From Hamadaea flava (lineage in GTDB: Bacteria; Actinomycetota; Actinomycetes; Mycobacteriales; Micromonosporaceae), in assembly GCF_024172085.1 (NCBI RefSeq), contig NZ_JAMZDZ010000001.1, positions 2,046,001 to 2,110,000 on the forward strand: a stretch of 64,000 nt of DNA, given 5' to 3'. Below the pieces are notes generated by a model. That model did not search any database and was not told the origin of the DNA. It saw nothing but the letters and a program-made list of their open reading frames with translations. The stretch's first letter is position 1. The number at the start of each line of letters is the position of its first letter. A program made the translations under genes and the position numbers. Of this stretch, positions 9,060 through 17,619 are shown in pieces.

Positions 9060-10270
9060 TGGTGTGTTGGCTCCACGCTGAAAAGATCGTCCTGGGCTGG
9101 CTGGGTGGGAATCGGGCTGCTGCTGGGGGGTAGGCATGCCGGATCCACCCGGGCTGCCCACCGCCAGGCGGCTGGCATGATCCGCCATCCGTCTGATTGC
9201 GGCCGGATGAGGTCGAAGGAGCGAAGCACGGTCGCCACGGCGTCGGCGCGGTTGCGGTCGTTGCGCAACGAGCGTGCCCACCACGGGTATTCGTCGAGCA
9301 GCTCGTCGACCAGGGTGGCCAGGTGCGTGGCGGAGATCCAACCGCTGGGTTGGGCGGTGAGCTGCGGTAGGACAAGAAGGGCACAGTTGGACACGTTTGA
9401 TCCGTCGCGCAGGCTGCGGGCGGTACCGGCTCGCCGGTTGACGACCATCCAAGCGTCGGCTCTGATCTCCAAAGCCAGCCCCGCCTCCGACAGCCACTGG
9501 GTGATGTGCTCGGTATGGTCGCTGACGGCGGCCGCGTCGTCGTCGGGAAGATCGCTCAGATAGCAGAGGGGTTGATCCAGCAGGCGGCGCATCAAATGCT
9601 GGCGAAGTCGGTGTGCGTCGAGCGGTGCTCCTGAGCTGGGTTGAGGATGGGGATCGGCGGCCATCTGTTGCCAGGTTGAGCAGCGCGCCGGTGGCAATGG
9701 GGCAACCAGTAGCTGTCCGAGCCTACGTTCGTCGATCTCATACAGGACGTTGCCGGTCGGGTCGACGCTGTAGTCACGGCCGGTGCGGTCCAGCTCGGTC
9801 ACCACCCGCAGGGCTGACAGCAGCATCAGTACGTCGACGAGCGCCTGCCGGTCCTTATGGTCGAGGTCGGTGAACGGCGAGACTTTCGCCCGCACGCTCA
9901 GATCTGAGACCGCGACCGCGATGTCTTGCAAGCTAATCCTCGAGCGTCCGTGCTCGCCAAGTGCGGCGGCTGTCAGACAGAATGTCACGTATTTGCGGAT
10001 GGTGAATGTGCTTTTGCCCGTCCGGAGGCTACGTTGCGGATGTGTCGAGTCGATCCATCCGGTGACCTTGCGCAGACGAGCCATCCCCCGCCGGTAGTCC
10101 ACGATCAGTATCCAGCCGCAGGTCCGTAGGAACCATTCTTTGAGCCACTGTTCGCTGGTGGCGATCGTGTCGAAGGATGGCGTGTCGCGGTGCAGTAATG
10201 GAGTGTGCAGCAGTTGCTGGATGGCACGGGCGCGGCGATCGGCAAGGTCCTGTTCTGCGATGCTGCTCAC
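9056..10270 (-). CDS. jetB: JetB, Wadjet type II subunit (TIGR02678/DUF2398)
   Basis: The 404-residue protein begins at a GTG (10270) that shares GTGA with the jetA stop. The N-terminus (AEQDLADRRARAIQQLLHTP, then LKEWFLRTCGWILIVDYRRG) fits TIGR02678. The middle has VSPFTDLDHKDRQALVDVLM and YSVDPTGNVLYEIDERRLGQ, and the C-terminal half carries winged-helix-like stretches as expected of kleisin-associated (MukE-like) subunits. Upstream in-frame sequence to 10324 contains an ATG but overlaps jetA more deeply and lacks family similarity. The stop overlaps the jetC start. Confidence 0.88.
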   Translation of the reverse strand: MSSIAEQDLADRRARAIQQLLHTPLLHRDTPSFDTIATSEQWLKEWFLRTCGWILIVDYRRGMARLRKVTGWIDSTHPQRSLRTGKSTFTIRKYVTFCLTAAALGEHGRSRISLQDIAVAVSDLSVRAKVSPFTDLDHKDRQALVDVLMLLSALRVVTELDRTGRDYSVDPTGNVLYEIDERRLGQLLVAPLPPARCSTWQQMAADPHPQPSSGAPLDAHRLRQHLMRRLLDQPLCYLSDLPDDDAAAVSDHTEHITQWLSEAGLALEIRADAWMVVNRRAGTARSLRDGSNVSNCALLVLPQLTAQPSGWISATHLATLVDELLDEYPWWARSLRNDRNRADAVATVLRSFDLIRPQSDGWRIMPAAWRWAARVDPACLPPSSSPIPTQPAQDDLFSVEPTHQ

Positions 10271-11844
10271 GCCTGACCCCTTACGCCGCTGGTGATCTGA
10301 ATCTCGTAGTCGGGCACGGCCCAATTGCCGGATACGGCCGAAACGACCGCGGCGCGGGCGGGCCGCGGCGCGCGGATGCGAATGCGCAGTCGGCCGTCAA
10401 CGCTGGTCGCCTGCTGCCACCGCTGTGCGTCCGGGCGGGCCTTCTGAGCGCGAAACAGCAGCCGGGCCAACAGCTTCAGCGTCGTACGGTCCAAGATCGC
10501 GCCCAACTCTGATAGTGGCCGCGGTCCCAGGGCGATCAGCGTGTCGGCGGCGGCCGACACCGCGGCGATCTCCTCTCGGGCCTGTCCGGCAAGGACCTGA
10601 CGAGTCGCCGAGTGGTCGGCCAGCCGGGGTGCTTGCCGGATGGTTTCGCTCGCTTCGTTGGCCTGCAGTTTCAAGGTCAGCTCAATCTGTGGGGCCTGGC
10701 GAACAGGAAGGTCATCCGGGGTCAGGTCCGAATCGCTGTGCATGTCGGTGAAGTGCCGCGAAGACGTCAACCCAAACGCTGCCTTCCAGATGGCGTGTGC
10801 CTCATCGGGCGAGGCGCGGTCGAACATCCCCGCGAGGGCCAGAAGATCGTTCGTGCGGGCCGACGGCTGGCTGGCGGCCTCCCGTAGACGTTCGACTGCG
10901 TGGGTGATACCCAAGACCGCCTGCCGGGCCTTGTTCGCGAGCACTTCGATCCCAGTGTTGGCTTCGCGATCTGCGCTGAACCAATCCACGAGGCCGTCAA
11001 GGCTCGCTTTCGCCCCGGCAATCCATTCGTCGAATGCTTCACGACCATCGATGGCCTTGTGCCCTGAAGCTCGAGCCGCCCGCGCCAACGCACGGTGACG
11101 CACCGCGTCCGGGAGCGCGGCAAGCCGGCTCGTACGTCGGCGAATGTCCGGGGTCAAATCATCAAGATCGGCGAGGAATCCCGTGAGGTAGGCGATGGTG
11201 TCGTCCTTGAAGCTGCCAAACACCTGAACGTCCACGACGCGAGTGGCCAGCATCCGATTGACCTGCTGCATGAACAGAGCTGCGTTCGAGGTCATCGCCT
11301 TGAAGCTGCTGCGCAGGTCCTGGACCCGGGTGAAGACCATCGCGCCGTCAGCGTCCGGACCCTCCATCTGGTCGAGCAGCTCATCGAGCAGCGTGACGAT
11401 CTGGCGCAGCAGCACCGATTGAAGGCCACCAACGCGCCGAAGGCCGTCTTTGGCGATGCTCAAAGCGTCGTGAACGACCTCGCCTTCGGGCGTGAGATCG
11501 TAGATGTGCTGGCGACGTTCGTAGTGTGCCAGTGTCATGGCCGTGTCGTCGTAGTCGTAGTCGCGCGTGAGATTGCCGTGTTCCCACAGGTAGTCCAGGC
11601 GCTTGTCCAGCTCTGGCTCGGACAGATTCCAGTTCTGCTGCCGAAGCACTGCCAGAACGTCTTCGACCTTCAGCCGGGACTGGTACGCGGCTGAAGCCTG
11701 TGCAAAAACGTCCATGATCGCCCAGTAGAGCGCGTTGTGATGTGCATCAGACGCGTACGAGGCGAGCTCTGACAGTGCCACCCGCCGAGGGCTGCGGGCG
11801 CGGTCCGTCCGACCATCACCCGCCGACGAGGCAAGCTCAGTCAT
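10267..11844 (-). CDS. jetA: JetA, Wadjet type II subunit (TIGR02677/DUF2397)
   Basis: The 525-residue protein starts at the ATG at 11844 (MTELASS); an alternative start five codons upstream (11859) cannot be excluded. The N-terminal region ALYWAIMDVFAQASAAYQSR, then LKVEDVLAVL, resembles the TIGR02677 opening and reads as a winged helix. A helical central part follows (LRRVGGLQSVLLRQIVTLLD) with an Ala/Arg-rich C-terminus. JetA is the kleisin-like bridge of the SMC ring. It heads the four-gene jet cassette, 170 bases after the sbcC stop on the same strand. Confidence 0.88.
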   Translation of the reverse strand: MTELASSAGDGRTDRARSPRRVALSELASYASDAHHNALYWAIMDVFAQASAAYQSRLKVEDVLAVLRQQNWNLSEPELDKRLDYLWEHGNLTRDYDYDDTAMTLAHYERRQHIYDLTPEGEVVHDALSIAKDGLRRVGGLQSVLLRQIVTLLDELLDQMEGPDADGAMVFTRVQDLRSSFKAMTSNAALFMQQVNRMLATRVVDVQVFGSFKDDTIAYLTGFLADLDDLTPDIRRRTSRLAALPDAVRHRALARAARASGHKAIDGREAFDEWIAGAKASLDGLVDWFSADREANTGIEVLANKARQAVLGITHAVERLREAASQPSARTNDLLALAGMFDRASPDEAHAIWKAAFGLTSSRHFTDMHSDSDLTPDDLPVRQAPQIELTLKLQANEASETIRQAPRLADHSATRQVLAGQAREEIAAVSAAADTLIALGPRPLSELGAILDRTTLKLLARLLFRAQKARPDAQRWQQATSVDGRLRIRIRAPRPARAAVVSAVSGNWAVPDYEIQITSGVRGQA

Positions 11845-12022
11845 CGGGACCGCCGGCAAGCCGCGGACCCGTCGCCAAGCGCCGCGAGGCCGGGCCCGGC
11901 GATATCCAGCCGCCTGTCGCTGATCGTCGGTTCGCCGCGCTCGCGTCGTGTCGGCAACGGCGTGGCACGCCCAGCGTCATATCTCCGGGGCACGTGGGCG
12001 AATCTTCCTGCTGGTCAGTCAT
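11837..12022 (-). CDS. Possible 61-residue coupling ORF between sbcC and jetA
   Basis: An ORF starting MTDQQEDSPTCPGDM overlaps the sbcC stop by 8 bases and its stop overlaps the jetA ATG by 8 bases, so it fills the only gap between the two modules. The product is Arg/Pro/Gly-rich (VPRRCRHDASAANRRS) and resembles nothing I know. Codon composition does not clearly separate it from chance in high-GC DNA. It may act only as a translational bridge, or may not be a gene. Confidence 0.25.
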   Translation of the reverse strand: MTDQQEDSPTCPGDMTLGVPRRCRHDASAANRRSATGGWISPGPASRRLATGPRLAGGPDD

Positions 12023-15002
12023 GTAGACCATCTCCGTAGGATTCGTCGGCGAGCTGGGCGAGTTCTTCGTCCGTGGCCCACCGCACGGCGCTACCGGTGG
12101 CCGATTTAGTCACCCGCAACAAGGCGGGAACCTGCTGTGCGACTGCACGCATGTGGCTGATCACGACGACGAGCCGTCCCGCGGTGACCTGTGTCGAAAG
12201 CGCGTCGAGCGCGTAACTGAGCGCGGCCTGGTCGAGTGTGCCGAAGCCTTCGTCCAGAAAGAGCGACTCGGACCGGCCGCCACTCGCGCCGGCTTGTTCG
12301 ACGACTGCCAGGGCCAGCGCAAGGCTGGCCTGGAAGGTCTCGCCGCCCGATAGTGTCTTCGCCTCCCGCAGCTGGCCGGTGTAGTTGTCGTAGATCCGAA
12401 AGTCGGGTCCGAAGGCGAACCGGCCGGCGGTCATCTCTCGCAGGATGCTGGTTGAGGTGGCCAGCAGCGCCCGCTGCCGTTCTGCGACCGCAGCCGCGAC
12501 GAACTGTCCGTCCGCCAGGAGCCGCACCAGTTCGGCGAGCGCATCGAGATGGGGTTTGGTGGCGTCGAGGCGGGACTGGAGGTCATCCACAATGTCGATC
12601 TGGTCGATCGCGATCTGCAGGGACTTTTGTTCCTCACGCCGGTCGCCGATGGCGTCGGTGAGGGCTTCGTCGATCGACTTGCCGTCGGTGGGTGCCTTGC
12701 GGCGAATTTCGTCGGCGGCCGCGTCGAGCTGTGACGTGCTCCGTTCGAGGGCGGCAAGACGCGCGGGGCTCTCGCGGAGAATGTCGCGTGCCCGCTGTTC
12801 AACATCGGCCGCCCACTGAGCTTGCCCGGCGACGTCGGCCTCAAGATCGATCGGCGGTGCCGGGGTGATGTGCAGGAGCGCGGCGACTGCGGCGTGGGCG
12901 TTGGCCAATGTCAGCGCCTGCTGTTGGGCGGACTTGGCCGGCACGCCGACCTCGGTCTTGCGGAGCTTGTCGACCTCGGTGAGCTGGTCCTGAAGTCTTT
13001 GCCGAATCTCCTCGATGTCTGACAGTTGCTTCCAGTCGTCGACGAGGCGCTTCTTGTCGGCAACCGCGCGCCGGTCGCACTCCTCGATCGCCGCGATTGA
13101 GCTGTCCGCGGGCCGGTACGACGGCGCGATGGCGGCGATGATCATGCTGGTCTCGCTCTGGAAGGCTTCTAACTGCCGCTTGCCGTTGTTGAGGATGCCG
13201 GTCCGGCGCACGAGGTCCTCGCCTAGCGACGCCGCCTTCGCGGCTGCGGCTGCGGCCTCATCACGGATCTCGCCCGCGCGGCCCGTTGCCGCCTTTACCT
13301 CCGCCTGTGCCCGTTCGAGCCGATGGAGATGCGCGGCGAGAATGTGATCATCAGTGTCGGCTGGGTCGAACGCGCCGATGCGCGACGCTAGTTCTGCCTG
13401 GGCTGCGGCGAACCGTTTGATGAGCGCCGATAGGTCCTGTTCCGCCTTGGCCGCAAGGCTGTTGGCGGCGCGTTCAGCGCCGACCGCTGTGGCCTCCGCC
13501 TCTGCGGCCTTCCGGGCCTGGATGCGCGCCTTCTTGTGAGCATTGTCGGCCGCGGCCAGGCTGGTCTCAGCTGGTGCGCGGAAGTCGCCGGGCAGCTCTC
13601 GTACACAGACGGGACAGGCGTCACCGGGCTGCAATCCTGCAGCGGCGTGCGCGGCGGAATTGAGCCGCTTCTGGTGCTCCAGCGCCGCTTCGAGGTCACT
13701 CTCGGCGCTGCGCGCGTCCTTCGCCGTCTGGGCGGCGATGGCCAGCGCGTCGTTGGCTTTGCCGTGTGCGGCCAGGTTCTCCGCGACGTCGCCATGTAGG
13801 CGTCCGATCTGGGCGAGCAGCTGGCGCAAAGCCTCCAGATCGCGGCGGTATCCCTCGACCTCGCCTTCGACGCCCTTCCACGTCTCACCTGACGTCACCA
13901 GCTCCTTTTCCGCCGCATCGAGCTTGCGCTTCAGGCCGTCGGATTCGGCGCCGGCGGCACCAACCTCTGCCGCGAGGCTGGTAAGAGCCAGAGATTCTCT
14001 CTCCTGCTCAACCAGCATCCGCGCGTGTTGGCCGGAGCGTTCCCGTAGTTGGGCGAGCAATGGCCGAGCGGTGTCGGGGAGGATCGCCAGGGTTCCGTCG
14101 GGCCTGCGCTCGCCGAGCTGCTCGAGCAGCCTGGTGTGAATGTGCTGCTGGTCGACGAGCTGGATGCGTAGATCCTTCTCGCGTGCCGCAAGCTCGGCGT
14201 CGAGCTGCGCCAGTGTGTGGAGGCGTGCTGCCGCGTCTGTCTCGGCAGCGGCGAGTTCCTTCAAGGACCGGGCCAGCGCAGTGTGGTCCTTGTCGGCTGC
14301 GGTCCGCTGAGCGGTGATCGTAGCTATACCCTCCTGGGCCGTTTTCAGCTGCTCGATACGTTTTTCGGCCGCAGCGAGTGCGGCCCCAGCGCCGGCTGCG
14401 GTGGCGCGTGGATCGGGCAGCAATGCGCGCCGGCGGACGTCGAGGTCTCGCCAGAGCGGATCCAGCCGGTCGAGCCGTTCCCGGGCGATGGTCGCGATGT
14501 CGTTCAGGACATCAAGCCCAAGTAGACCCTTGAGCATCTTGGCGCGCTCCGCAGTGGGTGCGTGCAGCAGTTGCTCGAACTTGCCTTGCGGCAGCAGGAC
14601 CGACCGAAGGAACGTCTTCTGGTCCAGGCCGATCAGCTCCTGAACGCGGGCGGTGACGTCGCGTCCGACGACGGTTTCCGAGCCGTCGGCCGCCTCCAGC
14701 CGGTGGACGGAGGTCGTGGTCGTGTTCGAGATCCGTCGGTTGACTGTCCATTCGCGGCCGCGGGCTTCGAACGTGAACGACACGGCGAGCGTGCCGTCGC
14801 CGCCGTCGGCGATGAGTACCTTGGGCGACGGTGCTTCGAAGGTGCAGGTGCCGAACAGAGCGAAGTTGATGGCGGCGAAGATGGTGGACTTGCCTGCTCC
14901 GGTGTCTCCGGTGATGCCGATGAGGCTGTGACCGCGAAAGTCGATCGTCTGCTCGGCGGTGTAGGAGCGTAGTCCGCGGAAGGTGATCTGGAGCGGTCTC
15001 AT
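12015..15002 (-). CDS. sbcC: SbcC, Rad50-like ATPase subunit of the SbcCD nuclease
   Basis: The 995-residue protein has Walker A GDTGAGKST at residues 32-40, long coiled coils, a zinc-hook CPVC near residue 463 (GDACPVCVREL), the signature TLSGGETFQASLALALAVVE near 886 and Walker B SLFLDEGFGTLD near 914. With SbcD it forms the Mre11/Rad50-type complex that cuts hairpins and blocked DNA ends. The start ATG overlaps the sbcD stop (ATGA). Length and motifs are normal. Its place directly upstream of another SMC-like system is the unusual point. Confidence 0.93.
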   Translation of the reverse strand: MRPLQITFRGLRSYTAEQTIDFRGHSLIGITGDTGAGKSTIFAAINFALFGTCTFEAPSPKVLIADGGDGTLAVSFTFEARGREWTVNRRISNTTTTSVHRLEAADGSETVVGRDVTARVQELIGLDQKTFLRSVLLPQGKFEQLLHAPTAERAKMLKGLLGLDVLNDIATIARERLDRLDPLWRDLDVRRRALLPDPRATAAGAGAALAAAEKRIEQLKTAQEGIATITAQRTAADKDHTALARSLKELAAAETDAAARLHTLAQLDAELAAREKDLRIQLVDQQHIHTRLLEQLGERRPDGTLAILPDTARPLLAQLRERSGQHARMLVEQERESLALTSLAAEVGAAGAESDGLKRKLDAAEKELVTSGETWKGVEGEVEGYRRDLEALRQLLAQIGRLHGDVAENLAAHGKANDALAIAAQTAKDARSAESDLEAALEHQKRLNSAAHAAAGLQPGDACPVCVRELPGDFRAPAETSLAAADNAHKKARIQARKAAEAEATAVGAERAANSLAAKAEQDLSALIKRFAAAQAELASRIGAFDPADTDDHILAAHLHRLERAQAEVKAATGRAGEIRDEAAAAAAKAASLGEDLVRRTGILNNGKRQLEAFQSETSMIIAAIAPSYRPADSSIAAIEECDRRAVADKKRLVDDWKQLSDIEEIRQRLQDQLTEVDKLRKTEVGVPAKSAQQQALTLANAHAAVAALLHITPAPPIDLEADVAGQAQWAADVEQRARDILRESPARLAALERSTSQLDAAADEIRRKAPTDGKSIDEALTDAIGDRREEQKSLQIAIDQIDIVDDLQSRLDATKPHLDALAELVRLLADGQFVAAAVAERQRALLATSTSILREMTAGRFAFGPDFRIYDNYTGQLREAKTLSGGETFQASLALALAVVEQAGASGGRSESLFLDEGFGTLDQAALSYALDALSTQVTAGRLVVVISHMRAVAQQVPALLRVTKSATGSAVRWATDEELAQLADESYGDGLHD

Positions 15003-16231
15003 CGGGTTGCCTCCGGGACGGCGTCGCCTGTCAGGATGTTTTCCACCTCGAAGTAGGGATCGCGGCCTTCGTGGGCGGCAGCCAGGAACTCGGCCATGAC
15101 GGCGTTGACCCGGTCGGCCGCAGCGATCCGGGTGCCTCGCTCGCGCAGGAAATCGTCGAAGCTTTCCAGTAGTGGCCGCTGCGCCGTGACCGTGCCGGGT
15201 TCGACGACGAGCGACTCCATATGCGTGCCTGCGACCTGCTGGTGCACTTGGAGAACCTCGGCACGGGCCAGAATGTCATACACGCGCTGCGTCAGCGTCG
15301 GGTCGTGGGTGTCGGTGTGCACGGTGACCAGGCATAGCGCGTTCCCGATGCTGTCTGCGTCGCGTTGCAGTTCGGCGAGGGTGCCGTCGAACTTCACCAA
15401 GGCCCGGCCGCCGCGTAGCGGCCGCTCACGGCAGATGGCCTGCTTCCCAGGTTCCAGGGTCACGAGCGTGACGCTTTTACGGTCGTTGATCTCGCCGAAG
15501 TCCAACGGGATCGGGGAGCCGGCGTAGCGGCCGACGACCAGACCGGGCAGGTCTTGTGCTCGGTGGATGTGGCCGAAGGCGGCGTAGTCGACGGCGGGGA
15601 TCGCCTGGGGGTCGCTGGCGTAGTCGTCGCCGCAATGTCGTTGCCGCTCCGATCCGGACAGTCCCGCGCCGGTGACGTGCAGGTGCGCGGCGAAGACGGT
15701 GACGTCTGTGTGCGGGTTGAGGTTGGCGGCGAGGTTGGCGGCGATGCGGGACTGCAGGTCGGCTAGCCTCCCGCGGTAGTCGCCGGCCCACGTGCGGGGG
15801 TCGTCGAAGACGTCGACGGCTGTGACCGCTGAGACGAACGGCAGTGCCCCGAGTCGAAGGGAGGTTTCGTCGCGACCTGGCAGGACGAGGTAGTCGCCAT
15901 TGATTCCTAGCGGTTTGTTGATGAAGTGCAGTTGGTGCCGGCGGCCGAGACGGTCGAGGTAACGCAGCAGGCTGGGGTTGTCGTGGTTGCCTTCGACGAC
16001 GACGGTGGGAGCGATCGCGGCCAGTTCGGCCAGCGCGTGCACGGCGCGTTCGATGTCGGTGTGGCTGACCTTGGAATGGTCGATGAGATCCCCGGAGTGG
16101 ATGATCACATCGGGGCGTTCCTCGTGGGCAATTTCGATGATCTCGTTGAGGGCGTCGTCGAGGTCGGTGGCTCGCGACCGGTTGTAGAGAGTCTTGCCGG
16201 CGTGCCAATCGGAGGTGTGCAGCAGTTGCAT
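14999..16231 (-). CDS. sbcD: SbcD, Mre11-like nuclease subunit
   Basis: The 410-residue calcineurin-like phosphoesterase shows all the metal-site motifs in order: HTSDWHAGKTLYNRS at the N-terminus, IIHSGDLIDHS, VEGNHDNPSLLRYLDRLGRR, VFAAHLHV and FGHIHRAQDLPG. The C-terminal part (LTQRVYDILARAEVLQVHQQ) corresponds to the capping and SbcC-binding region. It is coupled to sbcC by a 4-base overlap and lies 59 bases after the helicase stop on the same strand, so it is probably co-transcribed. Confidence 0.93.
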   Translation of the reverse strand: MQLLHTSDWHAGKTLYNRSRATDLDDALNEIIEIAHEERPDVIIHSGDLIDHSKVSHTDIERAVHALAELAAIAPTVVVEGNHDNPSLLRYLDRLGRRHQLHFINKPLGINGDYLVLPGRDETSLRLGALPFVSAVTAVDVFDDPRTWAGDYRGRLADLQSRIAANLAANLNPHTDVTVFAAHLHVTGAGLSGSERQRHCGDDYASDPQAIPAVDYAAFGHIHRAQDLPGLVVGRYAGSPIPLDFGEINDRKSVTLVTLEPGKQAICRERPLRGGRALVKFDGTLAELQRDADSIGNALCLVTVHTDTHDPTLTQRVYDILARAEVLQVHQQVAGTHMESLVVEPGTVTAQRPLLESFDDFLRERGTRIAAADRVNAVMAEFLAAAHEGRDPYFEVENILTGDAVPEATR

Positions 16232-16290
16232 GGGGTAATTGCCCTTCGCGGAGGCCAGACCGTGGGTGCTGTGGGGGAAGCTGCAGGCGG

Positions 16291-17619
16291 TTAGGGTGTG
16301 GCGGGTACGCGGTGTTCAGCGAGGTGGGCCAAGACCGCCTGGTTGGCCTCCCACCCGTCGGGGAACTTGATTAACGCGTTGAGGTGCATGGGTTCGGTCG
16401 AAGGGTGGGCGTCCAGAAGCTCGGGGATCCCCCTGCGGCCGACGACGATGCAGGCGTGCCGGTGTCGCGATGCCAGCACGCACAGCCTGCCGGATTCCAG
16501 GTGGAACGCGGTGGCGTCGATGCGACCGGACAGCGGGTGCAGGACGACCGTGATGTCGAACTCCGCGCCCTGCAGCCGGTTGGCGGTGTCCACTCGGATC
16601 CCAGTGGCGATATCGCCTAGGCCGCGTAGCTGCTGGTTGATTGCGGCCACCTGGGCACGGTGCACCGCGCCGATCGCGATGCGCCCGGGGGCCAGGCGCC
16701 GTCCGTTCGGGGCGTCCTCGCAGAACGTCTCCGTCCCGCGTTGCAGGAGCCGGACCGCGATGTCGGCGGTGGCGGCGACGGCTTCTTCGTCGGTGCGCAC
16801 GGTGTTGCGGTGCGGCAGTTCGTAGAAGCCCCAGCCGGTCCGTGCGGCTAGGCTGATCACCTCGTCGGCGGCCGTCCGGCGGATCCCGGGGACCGGCATC
16901 GACAGGCCGCGGGTGGCCGGATCGGTTCCGGGGCCGAACGGCGAGAACGGGTAGAACGCTCGTTGGACGACGGGCGTGGCGCTCGGCGGCAAACGCCACG
17001 ACAGCGGCAGCCGGTGCGGCTGAATATCGGGGTTGTTGCGCAGCAGGACCGCGACCGCGCTCTGCATCGGATCCCATGCCAGTCCGGCCCAGCGTTCACC
17101 GTCGACGGTCGAGAACGGGTCGAGCTGGCCCGGGTCGCCGACGAACAGCATCCGCTCGAACAACGGCGCGATGAGCAGCAGCATGTCCGAACGCATTTGA
17201 TATGCCTCGTCGACGATTGCCCACGGCCACTGTGTGGGGCTCTCGCATCGGCTCCACTTGGCTGCGGTGCCCACCACGACCTGGCATCTGCTCAGATCGT
17301 TAAGGCGATTGCTGACGGTGACGTTGGGCAGCTGAACGGGCGGCGTCGGCGTGTAGTCCTCGCCGCTGAGTCGGCCGATAGCGTGCCCAGGCAGCTGTCG
17401 GGCGATCTTATTGACAAGATCGTCGACCTGCGCGTTGGTTTGCGCGACGACCATGATCGGCTCGCCGGCGGCGGCGATCTCGGCTGCGACCCGTACGACC
17501 AGCGTCGACTTGCCCGCGCCGGGTGGCGAGTCCACCACCACCCCGCGACGTATTGTCGTCGTGAAGTCGCGGATGATCGCCGTGGTGGCGGCTTCGGCGA
17601 GGTCCCGTGGGGTTGTCAT
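16291..17619 (-). CDS. SF1 (Upf1/Dna2-type) helicase-like ATPase
   Basis: The 442-residue protein has motif I SPPGAGKSTL (31-40), motif Ia (MVVAQTNAQVDDLVNK), motif II WAIVDEAYQM (137-140 DEAY), motif III LFVGDPGQLDPF (161-168), LSWRLP (motif IV-like), GAVHRAQVAAI, and motif V VDTANRLQGAEFDITVVLHP with a late ASRHRHACIVVG. This order is that of a compact SF1B helicase of the Upf1/Dna2 group without large accessory domains. DEAY replaces the more common DEAA/DEAS. The start overlaps the stop of the upstream gene (ATGA, 17616-17619). A role in unwinding ends for the neighbouring nucleases is inferred. Confidence 0.85.
   Translation of the reverse strand: MTTPRDLAEAATTAIIRDFTTTIRRGVVVDSPPGAGKSTLVVRVAAEIAAAGEPIMVVAQTNAQVDDLVNKIARQLPGHAIGRLSGEDYTPTPPVQLPNVTVSNRLNDLSRCQVVVGTAAKWSRCESPTQWPWAIVDEAYQMRSDMLLLIAPLFERMLFVGDPGQLDPFSTVDGERWAGLAWDPMQSAVAVLLRNNPDIQPHRLPLSWRLPPSATPVVQRAFYPFSPFGPGTDPATRGLSMPVPGIRRTAADEVISLAARTGWGFYELPHRNTVRTDEEAVAATADIAVRLLQRGTETFCEDAPNGRRLAPGRIAIGAVHRAQVAAINQQLRGLGDIATGIRVDTANRLQGAEFDITVVLHPLSGRIDATAFHLESGRLCVLASRHRHACIVVGRRGIPELLDAHPSTEPMHLNALIKFPDGWEANQAVLAHLAEHRVPATP

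Noticed and set aside
9060-9497. N-terminal extension of JetC by 146 codons
   Set aside because: It lies inside jetB in another frame, is Arg/Pro/Gly-rich like shadow translation, and the ATG at 9059 gives the family N-terminus and an ATGA overlap.
15477-16208. Arg-rich 243-codon frame on the minus strand
   Set aside because: It is the shifted reading of sbcD, which has all its motifs in the other frame.
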